DNA of 64,000 bases from Phlebopus portentosus (GCA_037892935.1 JAYXKI010000005.1:1178001-1242000), one strand, 5' to 3'. Shown: positions 23,619 through 35,455, counted from the first letter of the stretch. The notes: a model not told the origin generated them from the letters alone. A program made the numbers and translations.

Positions 23619-24847
23619 TTATGGGGTATAGACGCGAACTGCGTTTACTTCCCAGTATGCATCCTTGAACTTGTCCGGATTCTGATCAACATCTTTGAAA
23701 GCGTGAGCTGAGTGCGACTTCTGGATGAATCGACCTGCTGTACTTACAGTCCTCACATTTACCGCCGCACGAAAAGGAGCTGCCAGCCCAGTCTCCCTGT
23801 ATATGTCCCCCATTAGCTCAAGATGATCAGTAATGAAAGTTCAGCGAGTACTTACACAGAACGTCAGATCAAACACGAGAGTATGCGCATCGAAATGTTG
23901 TCCCCAATCACACGTATCGGTAGGGAAAAGCGCCTCAGGCTCTCCCCAGCTATCATCCGGATTGACGGTCTTTGCGCCAGACTTGATCTCATCGGGTACA
24001 CTTGGGTCATTTCGAGCCCAAAGTAGACAGCGGCTCCGTCTTTGTTGGTGCGCCTCATGACGAACCACCCGCCTCCGACGCCATTTAAGGAACTTCCATA
24101 AGAGTTGGGCTTCGTGAAGGAGTTCCCGCAGCCTTGGTTACTCCCTGATGTCGCGTCGCAGTCCACGGATGTCGGAATTCTGGAAAGTCGTAAGTTATCA
24201 CGAATAGTGAATGAGAACCGAACTGTCCATTTACCCGGTCTGTTTTCTATTCTGTGGCATTGTACATCCTTTCGAGGTATGTAGCGAAGCCAAGTTTGAC
24301 GGACCATCGTTCACTCCCTAATTTAATTGAAAGCATTTAGGCAAACAAACATCATAAGGTGAGATGTCGTACTTCAAGGATGTCTATCTCGCCTCCATCA
24401 GGCCACTTCCCTGCTGTAACAGTCCAGAAAGCGGGCCAGGTGGCACATCCGTAAGGCATATGCGCAACGTCAAGCACAACCACGGAGTCAGTATAAGTAT
24501 CATGGCTCGTAATTCTTATCGAATCGCGTCCTCGTGGTGTGGATGAGTCTAATTTCTTCGTCGAGTCTGGACGCATTACGAAGGTCGCATCCGTAGCTAA
24601 AGGAGTTGATGCTCAGTAGATGTTCTAAGTATACGAGAAGTTACTTACCATACGATAAGTTATTTGCCTTCGCAGTATCTTGATCGACGTAATTTACACG
24701 ACCATGTGTCGGGTCGTCGAACGTCTCCCACTTGAAGCCCGAGAAGAAATCATTGCCAACAAAATTGTCCTTTAGATTGAACTGTCCCAGTACAGTAGGC
24801 AAAAGAAAAGGCAGGATGGCAAGATAGATTGCGGAGGACCCGAACAT
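23619..24847 (-). CDS. GH16 endo-1,3(4)-beta-glucanase, apparent frameshift
   Basis: Six exons (24847-24649, 24596-24373, 24317-24235, 24179-23856, 23796-23748, 23692-23619). A signal peptide (MFGSSAIYLAILPFLLPTVLG) is followed by laminarinase-like sequence: HMPYGCATWPAFWT, the catalytic GEIDILEGVN with both glutamates and the aspartate of ExDxxE, and a C-terminal block ending WEVNAVRVYTP. The product should hydrolyse beta-glucans in fungal or plant walls. In exon 4 the frame breaks: GGWFVMRRTNKDGAAVYF is in one frame and WARNDPSVPDEIKSGAK continues in the next, meeting at a TTT before GGG near 24020. One extra T would restore a normal family sequence. Either the assembly lost a base or the gene is newly disabled. 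The splice sites around it are intact. Confidence 0.85.
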
Positions 24848-25836
24848 CTTGAACAAAGCGGAGAGAATAAGCACCTGGTGCAGTTTCGTGCTGAGCTTTC
24901 GTTCTGCATTCTCCTTAAGAAGTGCCCATTTGAGACAACAGGAAATAAATCCATATAGAAGGCAAAGCGTAAAAAGCCCTTGGCAGCGTGCAAGATCAAG
25001 AGTGCAAGTAGTTCTTAGTTACCAATTGGCAATCGGGCAGAAGATGAAGTTACGCATCCCATACTTTGAACCAGGAGACTGACATGTCAAAGGGATCGTT
25101 TGCTGGAGGACGGACAATAGTTGGTGATGAGTAGCAAAGGCAAGGGATAGAATGCACGAGTAATTAGAAACACAAGTCAAGTATGCGAGCGCCAATGGTA
25201 TCATGACTTAGTATATCGCTAGAGCTCACTCGAGATTCTTCGTCGAGCGATTCTCAGCAACGTCCAAAGGAACAGTCAGCTTTAGGCCCACCGAGGAAGT
25301 GATCCGAAGTCGATCCAGTTGACCGCAAGCGTAGGTCCTCATTGATTAGCTAGGGTCAGACGAAACCCTTTCCGAGTAATAAGCTAGAATATGACTACAT
25401 ACCCTCAGAGACGAGGTGGAAAGAAACAACATTTGAGGGGAAGAGGACTTGAGTTTGCTCGCATGGGGAGGTACGGACTCGAGTAGTGTCCGATCGCACC
25501 GAACCGACAAAAACTCGCCACCGGTCTGAGCAGCAGACTCAGTCTGATTCAACCGATATGGGTCCGGTGCCGATGTGAAATTCTCTGATGGTATGATATG
25601 TGAGCAGCATGTAAATGCAATAGAGCATTCGGGTGTCGTATTGTCGACTGTTCCGACAGGGATAAATCCGCATTTATAGGCGTATTCTGGGATGCAAAAC
25701 AGAACAAGACACAATCTGTTTCAGCGATACAATCAGTCGTGAAATAGTTCATGAAAAGAGGTTGAGGGTAAGGGTAACAAAAATCGCGGATTGTAATACA
25801 CAACGGAATCATACAAAGATCTCGTGTTTACTGTTT
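24848..25836. other. Intergenic region, about 1 kb
   Basis: Between the GH16 start and the RAD23 stop. Several short minus-strand frames (for example 25204-25019 and 25714-25346) have no motif and do not splice into a larger protein that I could find. The left part is the likely GH16 promoter. Confidence 0.5.
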
Positions 25837-27423
25837 TCAGTCATCTTCAAAACCATGCTCGAAAAGATAGTTCGCAGCCATTTCCTCATTTTTGTCACAA
25901 GCGAGGTAAGCTTCTAATACTTGCTGTCGAGAGAAGCCAAGAGCCTCGAGCTAAGATTAAAGTCAGCATGGAAACTAATCTTAAAAAGTAATGATAAAGC
26001 GCACTCGTTCGATCGCTGCACGTTCCTCAGGCGTCACCTGTAGGACATGTGTCCCGGGAGGAAGACCGCCCTCGCCGCCTTCGCCTTCTTCAAATCCGCC
26101 CTCGCCACCTAAGGCACCGAGGAATTGTAATAATGCCTCGGGATTTTGTTCAAGATATTGAGCAAGCTGCGGGTTCGATTGCGCGATCTGCTGGATCATC
26201 GGCTGAAGAAGAGCCGGGTTCTGCATGACCGTGTTCCGGAGTTGGTTGAGTTGTGGGTCACTACCGGGACCCTCAGCACCCGTTGGAGCAGCCCCTAGAC
26301 CAGCTGCTCCAGGCAGTCCTCCGACACCATGATGTTGTTGCTGTTGCTGTTGCTGCTGTTGAGCGAGCTAAACTTACTTCAGAATGCATATCCAAGGAAA
26401 TTGAGCATAACAAAGTACCTGGAAAAGATTCAAAGGTTGTCCAGGCTGTGCTGCCGGAGCTGCAGCAGGCTGAGGTGCGGGGGCAGCAGCAGGAGCAGCA
26501 GCAGGAGCAGCAGCAGGTTGAGCAGCCGGCGCAGGTGCAACAGCGGCCGCATCTTGCGCGGGCGTAGACCCGCCTGGCGGAGGATTAGCACGACCTGCAG
26601 ATGATTCTGCCTCGAGATGCGCTGGAATGCCCTATGCATATTGAATTTTAGAGTCAAAGCCAACAGATAGCATGGAACGCTTGGCTTACATTCATTAGGT
26701 ATTCAACCGCTCGATCAGGATTATTAAAGCTGGCTTTGAGGGCTCTCAACACCTGCGGTCGTTCAAAACCCATCTCCACCATATTCTGAATTGACGCCTG
26801 AAGTGCATCACCCGTCAAGAATGAACTTGTGTCGCCAAACGCTCGTTCTGGTGACGCAGTGGCTGCAGGCGCGGCTGTGGCAGATGCAGAAGACGGATCC
26901 GACAGTGCCGACGCCGTTGCCGGAGCTGGCGCTGGAGCTGCCGGAGTCGAGGCAGCAGGTGTAGACGCGGCAGGAACAGGCGCAGGAGCCGGAGTAGCTT
27001 CAGGTGCCTTCGATGCCGCGGGAGGAGCCTTGGGCTATAGGGTCCCGTTGAGTGTAGTGCAATCATCGTATGTGACGGAACGGATACCTTTGAGACCATC
27101 AGTACGATGAAATCGGTTTTCTTAATGTTATAATTCTTGATTGGCTCGGTATCTTGAAGTATCTTGCCTGTGTCTGCGTTAGATAATATAATATAAGATG
27201 AATTTGAGACAGCACACCAGCGTAAATGAGCTTCTGTAACTCAGGTTTGTGGTGTTCTGACTGTTCATCACATATCTTCTGTTTGACGTCCTGGACTGTG
27301 AGCTCCTCGTCTACTTCGAGCTTGCGGGAGCAAAAGTATAAAAACACAGAGAAGCGATGACAAACAGATAAACGAAGATACCTTGAAGACTTTTCCTTGC
27401 AATGTTTTGATTGTGAGTTCCAT
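25837..27423 (-). CDS. RAD23: RAD23, ubiquitin shuttle and NER factor
   Basis: Seven exons (27423-27382, 27320-27218, 27167-27088, 27034-26690, 26631-26419, 26367-26005, 25950-25837) give 419 aa. Domain order is canonical: N-terminal ubiquitin-like domain ([19 protein letters not shown] to VLMVSK), Ala/Pro linker, first UBA ([18 protein letters not shown]), Ala/Pro/Gln linker with a nine-Gln run, XPC-binding segment ([18 protein letters not shown]), and the last UBA ([18 protein letters not shown]). Rad23 brings ubiquitylated clients to the proteasome and stabilises the Rad4/XPC damage sensor. The gene diverges from the leucine-rich-repeat gene across 222 bp. Confidence 0.96.
26334..26361 (-). 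repeat. CAG/CAA repeat coding a Gln run in RAD23
   Basis: Mixed CAG/CAA triplets at the start of exon 6 encode nine glutamines in a row. It lies in the linker before the XPC-binding domain, where length change should be tolerated. A GCA/GCT-rich Ala-Pro repeat lies in the exon before it (about 26463-26530). Confidence 0.7.
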
Positions 27424-27645
27424 CTTTGCTCGACGGGTGCTAGGAAAAGATGGTGGCAAGAGGAAGGGCAAGGGCTACCAAAGGCCAATGCAGCTGTACA
27501 GCCCGAGATGGACTGAGTGAGAGAGAGTGACGCGTCGTGGCGCTTATGTAATTATCCTTCCAGGCTTCAGCTTCAGACACGCCTTGGCCTTGGGTTGACC
27601 AACAAACAACAGGAGGCATGCGTGACTCTCCCCTCTGCGCTCGCC
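27424..27645. promoter_or_regulatory. Short bidirectional promoter, RAD23 / LRR gene
   Basis: Only 222 bp separate the two opposing ATGs. The plus frame stays open through part of it, but only from a GTG, so it is treated as non-coding. Confidence 0.5.
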
Positions 27646-29721
27646 ATGGACCATGAACCAGGCGACGACTACATACGACGCATAGCGGCATTTATCAGGC
27701 AGAATGAAGCAAGGCTCGCTCAGGCAGGCGTCAGTCGAAGGCGAAAAGCCCAGAGTCTTCCAAGTGTATTCAATCCACTCGGATGGGTCGGTCTCGCTGG
27801 CTCTGAGCCGACGCTGAATCCAGCCGTCCTTTCAATTGACACTCACCGTCTGTTTTATCTGCTGATGCGTTTGGAAGCTCTAAGCATCGACGTCGGCACG
27901 CTTGACGTTCAGCTCGACGATCTTTCGCGACCTCTTAGCTATATAGATCTTGGCCTTAACAAGGACAAGTCTGACACGCTATCTATTGCAGAATCCTTTC
28001 GCTCTTCTCTTTCCGCAGTTTCCAAGCTGTCTCTTGGCTCCGGCTGGTGGGGCAAGGCAGAGCCTCTCAGCGTCGAATCCGAGCTCAAATACATATATAG
28101 CGCTTTTACCAAACTGCCTGCCTTGTCCATAGCTCCACCAGGCCCGAAGGTTATCGCCGAGCTCGCACAAGATCCTCCGCTCAACAATGCCATTCCCCTT
28201 GATTCCTTCAAGAATTTGGAGATACTAGAATGTATTGACGTCGACCCTCGTGCATTGCTTGGTTGGGACAACCTTGCCGTATCTCTAAGGAGTCTGACAA
28301 TAAAGAGGAGCGGCCTCGACAATCCAGCCCAAATCTTTTTGGACGCTGTCGTTGACGACCAGTTGCGAAGAGAAGGAGACGCCACGAGGTCCAGAATACG
28401 TAAACTAGGACATCGTGCATCGGGGCGTGGATTTCATAGCTCGAATTTGCCAGAGACGGTGCAAGAAGAATCCGAGGACGACCTCTCCGAGGCGTCACCA
28501 ACGTCTTCTCCTCTTCTCTCGCGACTCTCACCTCTTAAATGGGCCCGTCTGAAGTATCTCTGTCTCGCCGATAATGCCCTTACTACCTTCCCCACGTCCA
28601 TGCTCCCAGCATTAACTTCTCTCACCCATCTCGATCTTTCTTCCAACCTCCTCGTATCCATTCCGTCTCTTTCCGCACTTTATAACTTGACTTCTCTCAA
28701 TGTATCCGACAACATGATTGATTCCGTTCTGGGTATTTATACGAAGCTAGGGCAGGTCCTCGTTCTTAATCTCGCGCGTAACCGATTAGACTCCTTATGC
28801 GGATTGGAGCGGCTCATGGCATTGGAACGAGTCGACTTGCGACATAATGCTATTGACGAGAGTGCCGAGGTCGGTCGCTTAGCCGTGCTTCCGAACATTC
28901 AAGAGGTTTGGATTGAAGGCAATCCGTTCGTGGAAATAGAGGAGAACTACCGTGTGCGCTGCTTCGATTACTTTTGGAAAGAAGGGAAGTCGATCGCTTT
29001 GGATGGAGCGTTACCTGGATTTTACGAGCGGATGAATCGAACTGCACCCCTTGCCGAGCAGTCGGTGCCTCTCCGGATTCCTGTTGCAGCGTATTCTCCT
29101 CCCTCGGTTCCAGCAGGTATAGCAGCAACCAAACCTCATGTAGGAAGTCCGTTGTTGTCATCCGGTTCATCTTCGAATGCACCTTCTCCGGGTTTGCAGC
29201 CTATGATGGCTAAGCCGAAGAAGAGGCGAAACAAGCGCATTGTGGCCCTGGACGGCGGCGACAGCGATTACCGTAGCAGCGAGGATGGCGGAAGGATCAG
29301 GAGCGAGTCTCAGCGAGATTCTCGCTCGAAATCTCCTCCCGAGAGACCCGCGGAGATCGTAGTCGAAACGGAAACAAAGGAGGCTCCTGTACGGCGATCA
29401 CGGCATTCGCGGTACCAAACTGAATTCGCCAGCCCTACATCTCCATCAATCGACGCGCTTTCGTGCACCTCACCGCGTTCGGGCACAGGAAGCCTCGGCC
29501 GAACCAACGGAAGTCGGCGCAATCGTCTCTCTGCATCCATGTACGAGCCGCCAGGGGAAGAGTCTAGATCCGAAGGCACAATGAATGCGACTGCAAGGCA
29601 AATGCGCGATGCCGGGCAGTTTCGCGCGAAGATCGAGGCTCTGCGCTCTGAGATGGGCGATAATTGGCTCCAAGTATTGAGTCAGAGCCAGCTCAGATCG
29701 GAAGACTCCACAAAGCGCTAG
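27646..29721 (+). CDS. Leucine-rich-repeat protein resembling STK11IP
   Basis: Single exon, 691 aa. The open frame runs upstream to a GTG at 27517, but CGCCATGG at 27646 is the first ATG and has a strong context. Residues around 45-290 form a helical/globular N-terminal region (LPSVFNPLGWVGLAG). About six leucine-rich repeats follow (LKYLCLADNALTTFP, LTHLDLSSNLLVSIP, LTSLNVSDNMI, VLVLNLARNRLDSL, LERVDLRHNAI, IQEVWIEGNPF). The C-terminal 200 residues are basic and Ser/Arg-rich, with KPKKRRNKRIVALDGGDSDY. The repeat spacing, the acidic GNPF cap and the FYERMN end remind me of STK11-interacting proteins, which bind the LKB1 kinase; this is a memory-based comparison and other LRR scaffolds remain possible. 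Confidence 0.8.
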   Translation: MDHEPGDDYIRRIAAFIRQNEARLAQAGVSRRRKAQSLPSVFNPLGWVGLAGSEPTLNPAVLSIDTHRLFYLLMRLEALSIDVGTLDVQLDDLSRPLSYIDLGLNKDKSDTLSIAESFRSSLSAVSKLSLGSGWWGKAEPLSVESELKYIYSAFTKLPALSIAPPGPKVIAELAQDPPLNNAIPLDSFKNLEILECIDVDPRALLGWDNLAVSLRSLTIKRSGLDNPAQIFLDAVVDDQLRREGDATRSRIRKLGHRASGRGFHSSNLPETVQEESEDDLSEASPTSSPLLSRLSPLKWARLKYLCLADNALTTFPTSMLPALTSLTHLDLSSNLLVSIPSLSALYNLTSLNVSDNMIDSVLGIYTKLGQVLVLNLARNRLDSLCGLERLMALERVDLRHNAIDESAEVGRLAVLPNIQEVWIEGNPFVEIEENYRVRCFDYFWKEGKSIALDGALPGFYERMNRTAPLAEQSVPLRIPVAAYSPPSVPAGIAATKPHVGSPLLSSGSSSNAPSPGLQPMMAKPKKRRNKRIVALDGGDSDYRSSEDGGRIRSESQRDSRSKSPPERPAEIVVETETKEAPVRRSRHSRYQTEFASPTSPSIDALSCTSPRSGTGSLGRTNGSRRNRLSASMYEPPGEESRSEGTMNATARQMRDAGQFRAKIEALRSEMGDNWLQVLSQSQLRSEDSTKR

Positions 29722-30404
29722 CGCCCTCCCTGACCTGAGCATGTTGATTCTTTTTGGGGTGTTCGTTCTCGCTCTCTTGCTTTCTAATGATTTTACGGAC
29801 TTCTTCGATCTCCCTTTAGTACTTATGTTCGTGTTCATGTGCTCTGTTTTCTTACCCTGTACTAATTATGCTCTTCGGATCCCATATACCTATACCTTGT
29901 TTATGTTTCGTATCATGATGTTAAGTGTTAATAGAACGCAAAATCCAACAAGCCATCTGTACATTTGGGTCTGATTTTGTTCATAACCCCGAGATTGAGT
30001 CAAAGTACACGAATACCCTCCATTAGTAAAGAATGTATATAAGACACAGGGACGGGTGCGAAGAAAACTAAGAAGAAATCGAAGCTGGAGAAGAGAGATG
30101 TATGACAACTATCGAAACTGGTCGAGCAGAGACAGAAAGCTGCAGAAACGAAATAAAGGTTAGCGCTCGAAAGGGGGAGGGGTAACCAGGAGGCGCTAGT
30201 GGTATGGAAATGAACATTTGACGGAAGGCATATGAATCCAGGAAGGTGAAAGATGGGAAAGTGTGGGCGTGATGTTCACACAGCTATACCCGTGAACAGA
30301 TTAAAGCAAGCGAAATCAAGTCGCGAAAATGCATATCGAGCACATACACATTGGGGTGGAATGAAGACGTGAATATGATCTTTGATATGAAGTCTACCGT
30401 TCGC
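29722..30404. other. Convergent 3-prime intergenic region
   Basis: About 680 bp between the LRR stop and the ARF6-type stop. AT-rich around 29740-29960, no gene supported. Confidence 0.6.
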
Positions 30405-31237
<833 letters not shown>

Positions 31238-31392
31238 GATTAACTCGGGTAAAACAGATTAAAGAGCGGCAGGTGGAGGGTTGCTGACTTGCAGACTAAT
31301 GCGAAAGAGGAGAAGCTTGTAGTGGTTGGAAGACTGGAAGGGAAACGACAACGAAGGACCCGCGAGTGTGACGGCTCGTCACAGTCAATAAG

Positions 31393-31398
31393 CACGTG
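31393..31398. promoter_or_regulatory. CACGTG palindrome upstream of ARF6-type gene
   Basis: In GCACGTGACGTG, 156 bp before the ARF6-type ATG; the overlapping TGACGT also resembles a bZIP site. It sits 28 bp outside the MITE. Confidence 0.3.
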
Positions 31399-31426
31399 AC
31401 GTGAAATGAAGTGTTGAAATTGGTAT

Positions 31427-31739
31427 CACTACGGGCAATTTAGTATTTTACATCGGATGATAAATGGATTGATATGTAATTTGATATTTTCAATATCATT
31501 CAATATCATTATGCATATCCTCATTAGGGATATTTAGAATATCATCGAAGCAGATATCCCTAAAAATTATCCCGATTGGTCAATCAGAATATCTGCTTTG
31601 ATGATATTCTAAATACTTCGATGATATTCAAAATATCCCTAATGAGGATATGCATAATGATATTGAATGATATTGAAAATATCAAATTACATATCAATCC
31701 ATTTATCATCCGATGTAAAATACTAAATTGCCCGTAGTG
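31427..31739. mobile_element. 313-bp foldback MITE with about 124-bp inverted arms
   Basis: The element starts CACTACGGGCAATTTAG and ends with its exact reverse complement. The arms (31427-31550 and about 31616-31739) match almost perfectly for about 124 bp; I see one mismatch region (TTTAGAAT against TTTTGAAT). The spacer of about 65 bp is also partly self-complementary (GCAGATATCCC and AATATCTGC). A 3-bp TAT flanks both sides (31424-31426 and 31740-31742), consistent with a target-site duplication. It is AT-rich, unlike the flanks, and codes for nothing. A 3-bp duplication would fit a PIF/Harbinger-type MITE, although those usually show TWA; TA-inserting Tc1/mariner types are the alternative. 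The near-identity of the arms suggests recent insertion. Confidence 0.92.
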
Positions 31740-31929
31740 TATCCTATCCACTGCCAGCGACTCGGACTTCGACTTCGATCAAGATGGTCTGACTCGAACT
31801 ACCAGCAACTTGCTAAACGTGACTCATAGTCTAGTTTCGAACGTGAAGGAGGGTTAACTAGGTCTTCGGTCCTGTAAATGGTCTTCAACGTTATTTGAAC
31901 GTTGAAGTATCCTTCAATCACGACCTATC

Positions 31930-33313
31930 ATGACCAGCAAAGAGACCATATCCTCAATAAACCGACCGTCCTTTCCACCTAGCGGACAATATGTGCAGTC
32001 TATTCGAGAATCTTGTCATGATCTGCGAGTGTCGTCAAAAATCCAGGTGAGTCTCCGGCACATACGAATTTATACGGAGCAACAGGCTTATATTTAATAG
32101 GTTGAGCGCACGTCAATCGAGCGACTTCTTTTGTCACCGTCATTCACAGACAGTTTCCAACGGGTGTCGAAATCTCACGGTCTCGCATTTCCCCTCAAGT
32201 TTTCTTCAGATGTCACCGAGCTCAATTTCCTTGCCATCCTCTCACTATTGAATTTCGCTTCGGGATACCGAATTCCACTTCATGAACAAACTGGACGTGG
32301 TGCATGGGACAACATTCGAGCACTTGTTCTGTCACTGTACATCACTGGAACTTCTGGTAGCGATGCGGACTATTTGTCTGCAAGGGGGATGCGGGTCATC
32401 AGTGCTCAAACCATTGCCGAGCAGATGCGAGTGAGCATACACGTTGAGAGGCCTCACGAGGACATTCCAGGAGTGACTGTCGGCGAACTGGGAGGTCCCA
32501 TGCACGAGCTAGTACAACTTTTAACCCGAACGCTCAATGAGACAGGCGAGGTGCTTATCAAGACTGGGTATCCTAGTTTAGGGGCATTTGTTTTAGAGGC
32601 TCTAAAGAATGGAGAGAAGACCGCGAAGGGCGGACCTCCAGTCGTCGATACAATTCTTGAACAGATCGTGAAGGCTATACCAGGGTTCCAAGACATGGCT
32701 CTTGTTCGCGGACAGCGTAAGTATTACTTGTATTTTCCGTGCTAGATACTCATGCAGAGGCAATGCAGCCGTCTACTGCTTCAAGAAAGCATTATTCCTT
32801 TTGTGCGCTATCGAGCTTCGATTTGGGTCCGGAGATCGACAATCTATTCCGGTACCTCGAACATCCTCTTTGCCTGTATTTTCCGACAATGTCTTGCCGT
32901 CTATGCTGGTCCATCTAGGTGTCCTGGATTTATCCATAGCATCGGACGGTCTTTCCTCAGTGTTCGAAAATAACCAGGCAGATTTGGGGAAGCTGCTCGA
33001 CAAAGCAGAAGCTCCGATCGACGTTGTTGCAAAGCTGCCTGAAGATTTACCAAGGGATGGACCTACACTTACAACAGAGCAAGCATATATTCTTCGGGCG
33101 GCCGCAATTGATGCATGCGAGGCTATCGTAGAGGTTGCCCATAGCCTTGAACCTTTCATACTGGAATCAGTGAGCCTCCCGACGAGCGTGCAAGACTGGA
33201 TGAAGAAGATGACCCTGCAGGACATTGACATGTGGTTGTGGGCTGTAGCAAAGGATAGAAGAGATTACCGGCGTCTACCACGTTTTTCGCTGCGGAATAC
33301 GATTATGTTCTAG
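31930..33313 (+). CDS. QNG1: Queuosine salvage glycosylase (QNG1/DUF2419 family)
   Basis: Three exons: 31930-32046, 32101-32716, and 32769-33313 (or from 32760 with the earlier AG). Family stretches are clear: SIRESCHDLRVSSKIQ at the N-terminus, NFLAILSLLNFASGYR then GRGAWDNIRALVLSLY, LNETGEVLIKTGYPSLGAFV, and FSDNVLPSMLVHLGVL. Members release queuine base from queuosine nucleotides so that tRNA can be re-modified with salvaged micronutrient. The final 100 residues (SLEPFILESVSLPTSVQDWM) fit the usual C-terminal helix bundle with a conserved tryptophan end (MWLWAVAKDRRDYR). Length is about 425 aa, in family range. The promoter to the left carries the MITE. Confidence 0.87.
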
Positions 33314-33461
33314 TATATAGTAACAAAGCATCTGATTTATCGCTCTACCTCTGTTTTTCTGTTCCCTAATCCTACACATCCCATCAAAACGGTCGATCTA
33401 TATATATTTATGCATCCGAGTCCCACCACTAATCGTGATCGACGCGTACAATAGAGCAAAG

Positions 33462-33467
33462 CACGTG
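33462..33467. promoter_or_regulatory. CACGTG palindrome upstream of the DysF-domain gene
   Basis: 110 bp before the ATG at 33572, in the 258-bp gap after QNG1. Confidence 0.3.
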
Positions 33468-33571
33468 AATGCGATCTTGGTCTCACCATTACTTTAGACC
33501 GCACCATTATGTGCGCGTCATAGGCGTCTTACCTCCTACCACCACCACTACCACCACACCTAACCCATTTT

Positions 33572-35248
33572 ATGAGCGTGTCGAGATCTCCTTCGCAGTT
33601 GCAGCCTTATTTGAACTCAAATAATGAAGCGCAGACACTCCCCGCTTTGACCACTTTCTTACGAGACGTTCCGCCGCAGTTGACCATCCTCCTCGCTGAA
33701 CTGGACCCATACATTTCAGTCGTCCGTAGAATCGCAGAAGCAGCGAGTTGGAAATCTGAACTTTCTGAAAGCTGGATATTGCTGGGCTCATGGTGGGCAC
33801 TATGCCTTTTGTCAGAATTTACTCTAAGGTAAGTCAGTGACTCCTATTCGTTGCGTGAAACATTCTAATCCTTGTTTATTGAAGATATTTCTTTCTCGTA
33901 CTTGCAGCTGCTCTGTACTTCTATCTGGCAATCCGTCCTCATTCAAGATCAAGGTCTCCGGTATCAGAACAGAGTTTGCAGGCAACGGTACGTATGCAGG
34001 TACAATACTCGCCCGTTGTAGTTTACTTACTTGCACGCCAGATCGTCGACTTGTCTGTTATTGAAGTTCTGCTGCCTTCGTTGCCTCGTCCACACGCTTT
34101 GCCTATGAATATTATTGGACGAATACTAGCTTTCTTATATATCCCGTCCCTCATTTCGGGTATTTTGTGCGACTGAGAGTTCTATTGGGAATATTTGGAT
34201 CAATTCTCTTTATTTGGAGAGCGCGATGGGCGATTAACCTTCGAGAGGCAGTATGGAGAAGTGCGATGTTTCGGCGTGGATTGTCTCGCGTCTGGGCGCT
34301 ATTATCTGGTCAGCCTTCTCAGACCGTTGTATTATCAACATCGTCGTTTACCCAATCGTCGGAGTCAAAACATACACTGCGTTTCTTGATCACGATTTAT
34401 GAAAATCAACGTTGGTGGGTAGGCCTGGACTGGACAACGGCCCTCCTACCGAGCGATAGACCGTCATGGTGTTCTGCTGCGCTCGAACCGGTGCCACCGC
34501 CTAGTGCATTCAGTCTGCCGGCTCCAGTGGTCACTTACGTGGGCGATGGTAGGGGTGGACTAGTTAAGCGGACGGCGTCTTGGACGTGGGACGAGGGAGA
34601 ATGGAAAGTTTCTGTTCGCAAAGAGCTTGGTCTAAAGAGGGTGGAGAAAGAGCCTCCAGTTCCTAAAGATGATGTGTCGCAGCATGCGAACCGAGCGGGA
34701 AAGGCGAAACAAAAGGTATACGAAGCTAGCCAAAAGCTAAAGACTCCTCGGGACGGCGATAGCAAGGATGTCGATGAGCAGGAACAAGACGACCCGGATA
34801 GTTCAGAGCCTATTTCCAACCTACAAGACCTGGACATGGACGACCAGGTGACAGATAATGAAGGTTGGATATACGGGGACAACAAATGGAAAGCCTTCAG
34901 TAATAGCGGTGGTTTGGGCAAAGTACGTTGGAGTTGAATTTTTCAGTATTCAACTCTCTCAAGCGAATTTTTAAGTACACGCGTTTCAGAAAATGGAGCC
35001 GGATCGCACTGCTGACAGAGGTTGTTGAGCCTGCTTCAGCGGCGGAAGCGCATCATCACGCTGCCGAACAACGCGAAGCGTCTTCTGTTATAGTAAGGGA
35101 CAGGGCCGACAGCGTCAGCAGACGCTCACTTGATGACAGTCGACATTCTATTGATGAACAGCGAGGAGAGGACGATGGCGACTCTAATGGTCTCCGAAAA
35201 CGTTTGAAATCGGTCATACGTAAAGCAGCTGCGAGCGCACAAAGCTGA
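33572..35248 (+). CDS. Peroxisomal membrane protein with DysF domain (Pex23/24/30 type), frame break
   Basis: Exons read: 33572-33828, 33885-33987, 34042 to a frame break near 34160, on to 34922, then 34976-35248. Hydrophobic segments occur in WILLGSWWALCLLSEF, YFFLVLAAALYFYLA, IIGRILAFLYIPS and LRVLLGIFGSILFIW, forming the membrane part. The second half has paired DysF motifs: ITIYENQRWWVGLDWT, then DNEGWIYGDNKWKAF and KYTRFRKWSRIALL. Such proteins shape ER-peroxisome contact sites and set peroxisome number. The frame shifts between PSLIS and YFVRLRVLLG in a GGG run, where one more base would restore a continuous domain. A weak alternative intron (GTTGCC donor in the codons of the LLPSLP stretch, 50 nt) would also reach the second frame but deletes what looks like conserved sequence. 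An acidic linker and a basic, Ser-rich tail complete it. Confidence 0.82.
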
Positions 35249-35455
35249 TTATTGTTTATCCGTATCTTTGGGCATGTACTTAGACTGTGTATTGTATCAA
35301 TGGTTCTCGTCAGTGTGCTTTGTGATTTTGTCTAGCCGCGTCTAAGTCAAGCGAGGCCCATCGATTCGCGTCCAGGATATAAAAGAGTGACCAATTGTGA
35401 CGCGTCGCGTTTGTGCCATCACTCCGTCAATCTTCTAACTTCTCTCCAGACGTTC

